Shown here: in pieces, positions 63,071 to 64,000 of the stretch
How the letters are laid out: each line of letters opens with the position of its first letter
Numbering within the stretch: the first letter of the stretch is position 1
DNA from: Alteribacter keqinensis
GTDB taxonomy: Bacteria; Bacillota; Bacilli; Bacillales; Salisediminibacteriaceae
DNA length: 64,000 bases
Direction: 5' to 3'
Assembly: GCF_003710255.1 (NCBI RefSeq)
Contig: NZ_RHIB01000001.1
Coordinates: 682,001-746,000 of the forward strand
Position numbers and translations under genes: made by a program
Notes under the pieces: generated by a model
What the model was told of the DNA's origin: nothing
Seen by the model: the letters and a program-made list of their open reading frames with translations, nothing else
Databases searched by the model: none

Positions 63071-63637
63071 ATGGAAAAGAAAAAGCGGGTTATATTAATC
63101 ACTGACGGTGATACGTCAGCAAGGATGGCCGTTGAAGCGGCTTCAAGGAAATTAAATTGTTGCTGTATATCCAAATCCGGCGGAAACCCAAGTCCACTGA
63201 GCGGGGAGGAGCTGGTGGAACTCGTTATGGAATGCCCGGACGATCCTGTGGTGGTGTTATTTGATGATTGCGGCTATCCGGAAGAAGGTCCGGGTGAGAA
63301 GGCCATGATAACGATTTGCAACCATCCTGACATTACTATTCTTGGTGCCCTTGCAGTTGCCTCGCAATCCTATTCCCATGAGTGGGCAAAGGTGCATTTT
63401 TCACTTGACAGAAATGGAGATCTTACGGAATACGGTGTTGATAAAGACGGCATAATTGATACAGAAATAAGGCGTATACGGGGAGATACTGTTTATATAT
63501 TGGACCAGATTGACATTCCTATTGTTATTGGTATTGGAGATCTTGGAAAAATGGGGGGCCGTGATTCTGCAGAAAAAGGGGCACCGATTACGACACAGGC
63601 TATACAAACCATCCTGGAAAGGAGCCAGAGCGAATGA
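63071..63637 (+). CDS. spoVAEA: Stage V sporulation protein AE, soluble form (SpoVAEA)
   Basis: The 188-residue soluble protein starts with RVILITDGDTSARMAVE and has VVLFDDCGYPEEGPGEKAM and VHFSLDRNGDLTEYGVDKDG, typical of SpoVAEA. The start could be GTG at 63059 (overlapping spoVAEB) or ATG at 63071; the latter was chosen because family members begin shortly before the KKRVILITDGD segment. Its stop overlaps the spoVAF start (ATGA). Confidence 0.88.
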   Translation: MEKKKRVILITDGDTSARMAVEAASRKLNCCCISKSGGNPSPLSGEELVELVMECPDDPVVVLFDDCGYPEEGPGEKAMITICNHPDITILGALAVASQSYSHEWAKVHFSLDRNGDLTEYGVDKDGIIDTEIRRIRGDTVYILDQIDIPIVIGIGDLGKMGGRDSAEKGAPITTQAIQTILERSQSE

Positions 63638-64000
63638 CAGATTCTCATCAAGATGAAACAAAACAAAATCATCCTTTGTCACGAAACATCCTGGATAATG
63701 AAAGAAGAATGAAAGAACGTGTCGGGATCGGTAAAAGCTTTGATGTAGGAGTACGTAAACTACATATTTTAGACAAAGAAGTCCAGTTTTATTTTGTCAA
63801 CGGTCTCTGTGACACCCAATATATCATTGAACTCCTAAGAGAATTAATGTTTATTGATGTTGCCGACCGTAAAAAAAGAAACGTCCGGGATCAAATTGAA
63901 AATCATCTTGCCCATATGCAGGTTGAATATGCAGATACTCTTGATGATGCCATTCGCCAAATGCTATCGGGACTTATATCCATTTTTATTGATGGTGAAG
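63634..64000 (+). CDS. spoVAF: SpoVAF, GerA-family spore protein (3' end outside window)
   Basis: The first 122 codons are present: a polar N-terminus, then FDVGVRKLHILDKEVQFYFV and GLCDTQYIIELLREL, the soluble N-terminal domain of GerAA/SpoVAF-type proteins. The membrane domain would follow beyond the window. SpoVAF is the last gene of spoVA in B. subtilis and affects germination rate. GGAGCC lies about 8 bases before the ATG. Confidence 0.9.
   Translation, partial: MTDSHQDETKQNHPLSRNILDNERRMKERVGIGKSFDVGVRKLHILDKEVQFYFVNGLCDTQYIIELLRELMFIDVADRKKRNVRDQIENHLAHMQVEYADTLDDAIRQMLSGLISIFIDGE

Overview
The window looks like a chromosomal segment of an endospore-forming, motile member of the Bacillaceae, probably from a salty or alkaline habitat. 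The evidence is SpoIIM, the SpoIIA-SigF operon, the SpoVA operon and an MciZ homologue (spore former); flagellin, FliS and SigD-type promoters (motility); a NaChBac-type sodium channel and a C30 carotenoid cluster (both common in haloalkaliphilic bacilli). From my knowledge of Bacillus subtilis, the backbone follows its yqj-yqk-spoIIA-spoVA order: yqjA, yqjD, yqjE, polY1, yqjM/namA, yqjN, yqjQ, polY2/yolD, yqkF, mciZ, nudF, spoIIM, fur, yqzK, xerD, drm, punA, dacF, spoIIAA-AB-sigF, spoVAA-AF. Species assignment is inference.

Layout. 1-6.7 kb: end of an aromatic-acid-exporter-like protein, an L,D-transpeptidase, a 29-codon Prli42-like membrane peptide on the minus strand, then a four-gene acyl-CoA operon (B12-dependent mutase large subunit; a fusion of the B12-binding subunit with an epimerase; carboxyltransferase; PepT-like peptidase) behind a CcpA-like site. 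6.7-10 kb: nested repeats, an Hpr-like regulator, DNA polymerase IV. 10-14.4 kb: a compact flagellar module (FliK-like, FlhB-C-like, FliS, short flagellin, YaaR) with SigD-type promoter elements. 14.7-23.2 kb: SRPBCC protein, NamA, DarB, YqjN, acetyltransferase, YibQ-type protein, TnrA with its own box, sodium channel, YqjQ-like SDR. 23.3-25.5 kb: convergent SOS genes polY2 and yolD-like, each with LexA boxes. 25.6-29.4 kb: tyrosine phosphatase, methyltransferase, asparagine synthase. 29.5-37.8 kb: carotenoid cluster of seven genes, two convergent operons (crtNc-crtN-crtM against cruF-acyltransferase-crtQ-crtNb). 38-46.5 kb: HAD phosphatase, guanine-riboswitch-controlled xpt-permease operon, EIIA-Glc, YcgQR pair, UppP, ResA-like thioredoxin. 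46.5-51.5 kb: AKR, DUF3866, MciZ, NudF, SpoIIM, nested repeats, Fur. 51.7-56.4 kb: YqzK, XerD, nucleoside salvage (Drm, PunA, Pdp). 56.9-64 kb: DacF, SpoIIAA/AB/SigF and SpoVAA-AF (last gene cut by the window end).

Sporulation regulation can be read in the DNA: good matches to SigE (spoIIM), SigF (dacF), 0A box plus SigH (spoIIA) and SigG (spoVA) promoters.

Intergenic DNA is unusually structured. There are at least seven copies of one terminator-like hairpin family, several copies of two GC-rich dispersed repeat families, and two places where repeats sit inside repeats (6.8-7.2 kb and 50.35-50.9 kb), one with a 14-bp terminal inverted repeat and a near-perfect 12-bp flanking duplication. I found no tRNA, rRNA, CRISPR array or intact transposase. 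No single locus is clearly a new defence or biosynthetic system; the best leads are the carotenoid cluster with a CruF homologue, the flagellar module, the small genes, and the nested repeats.
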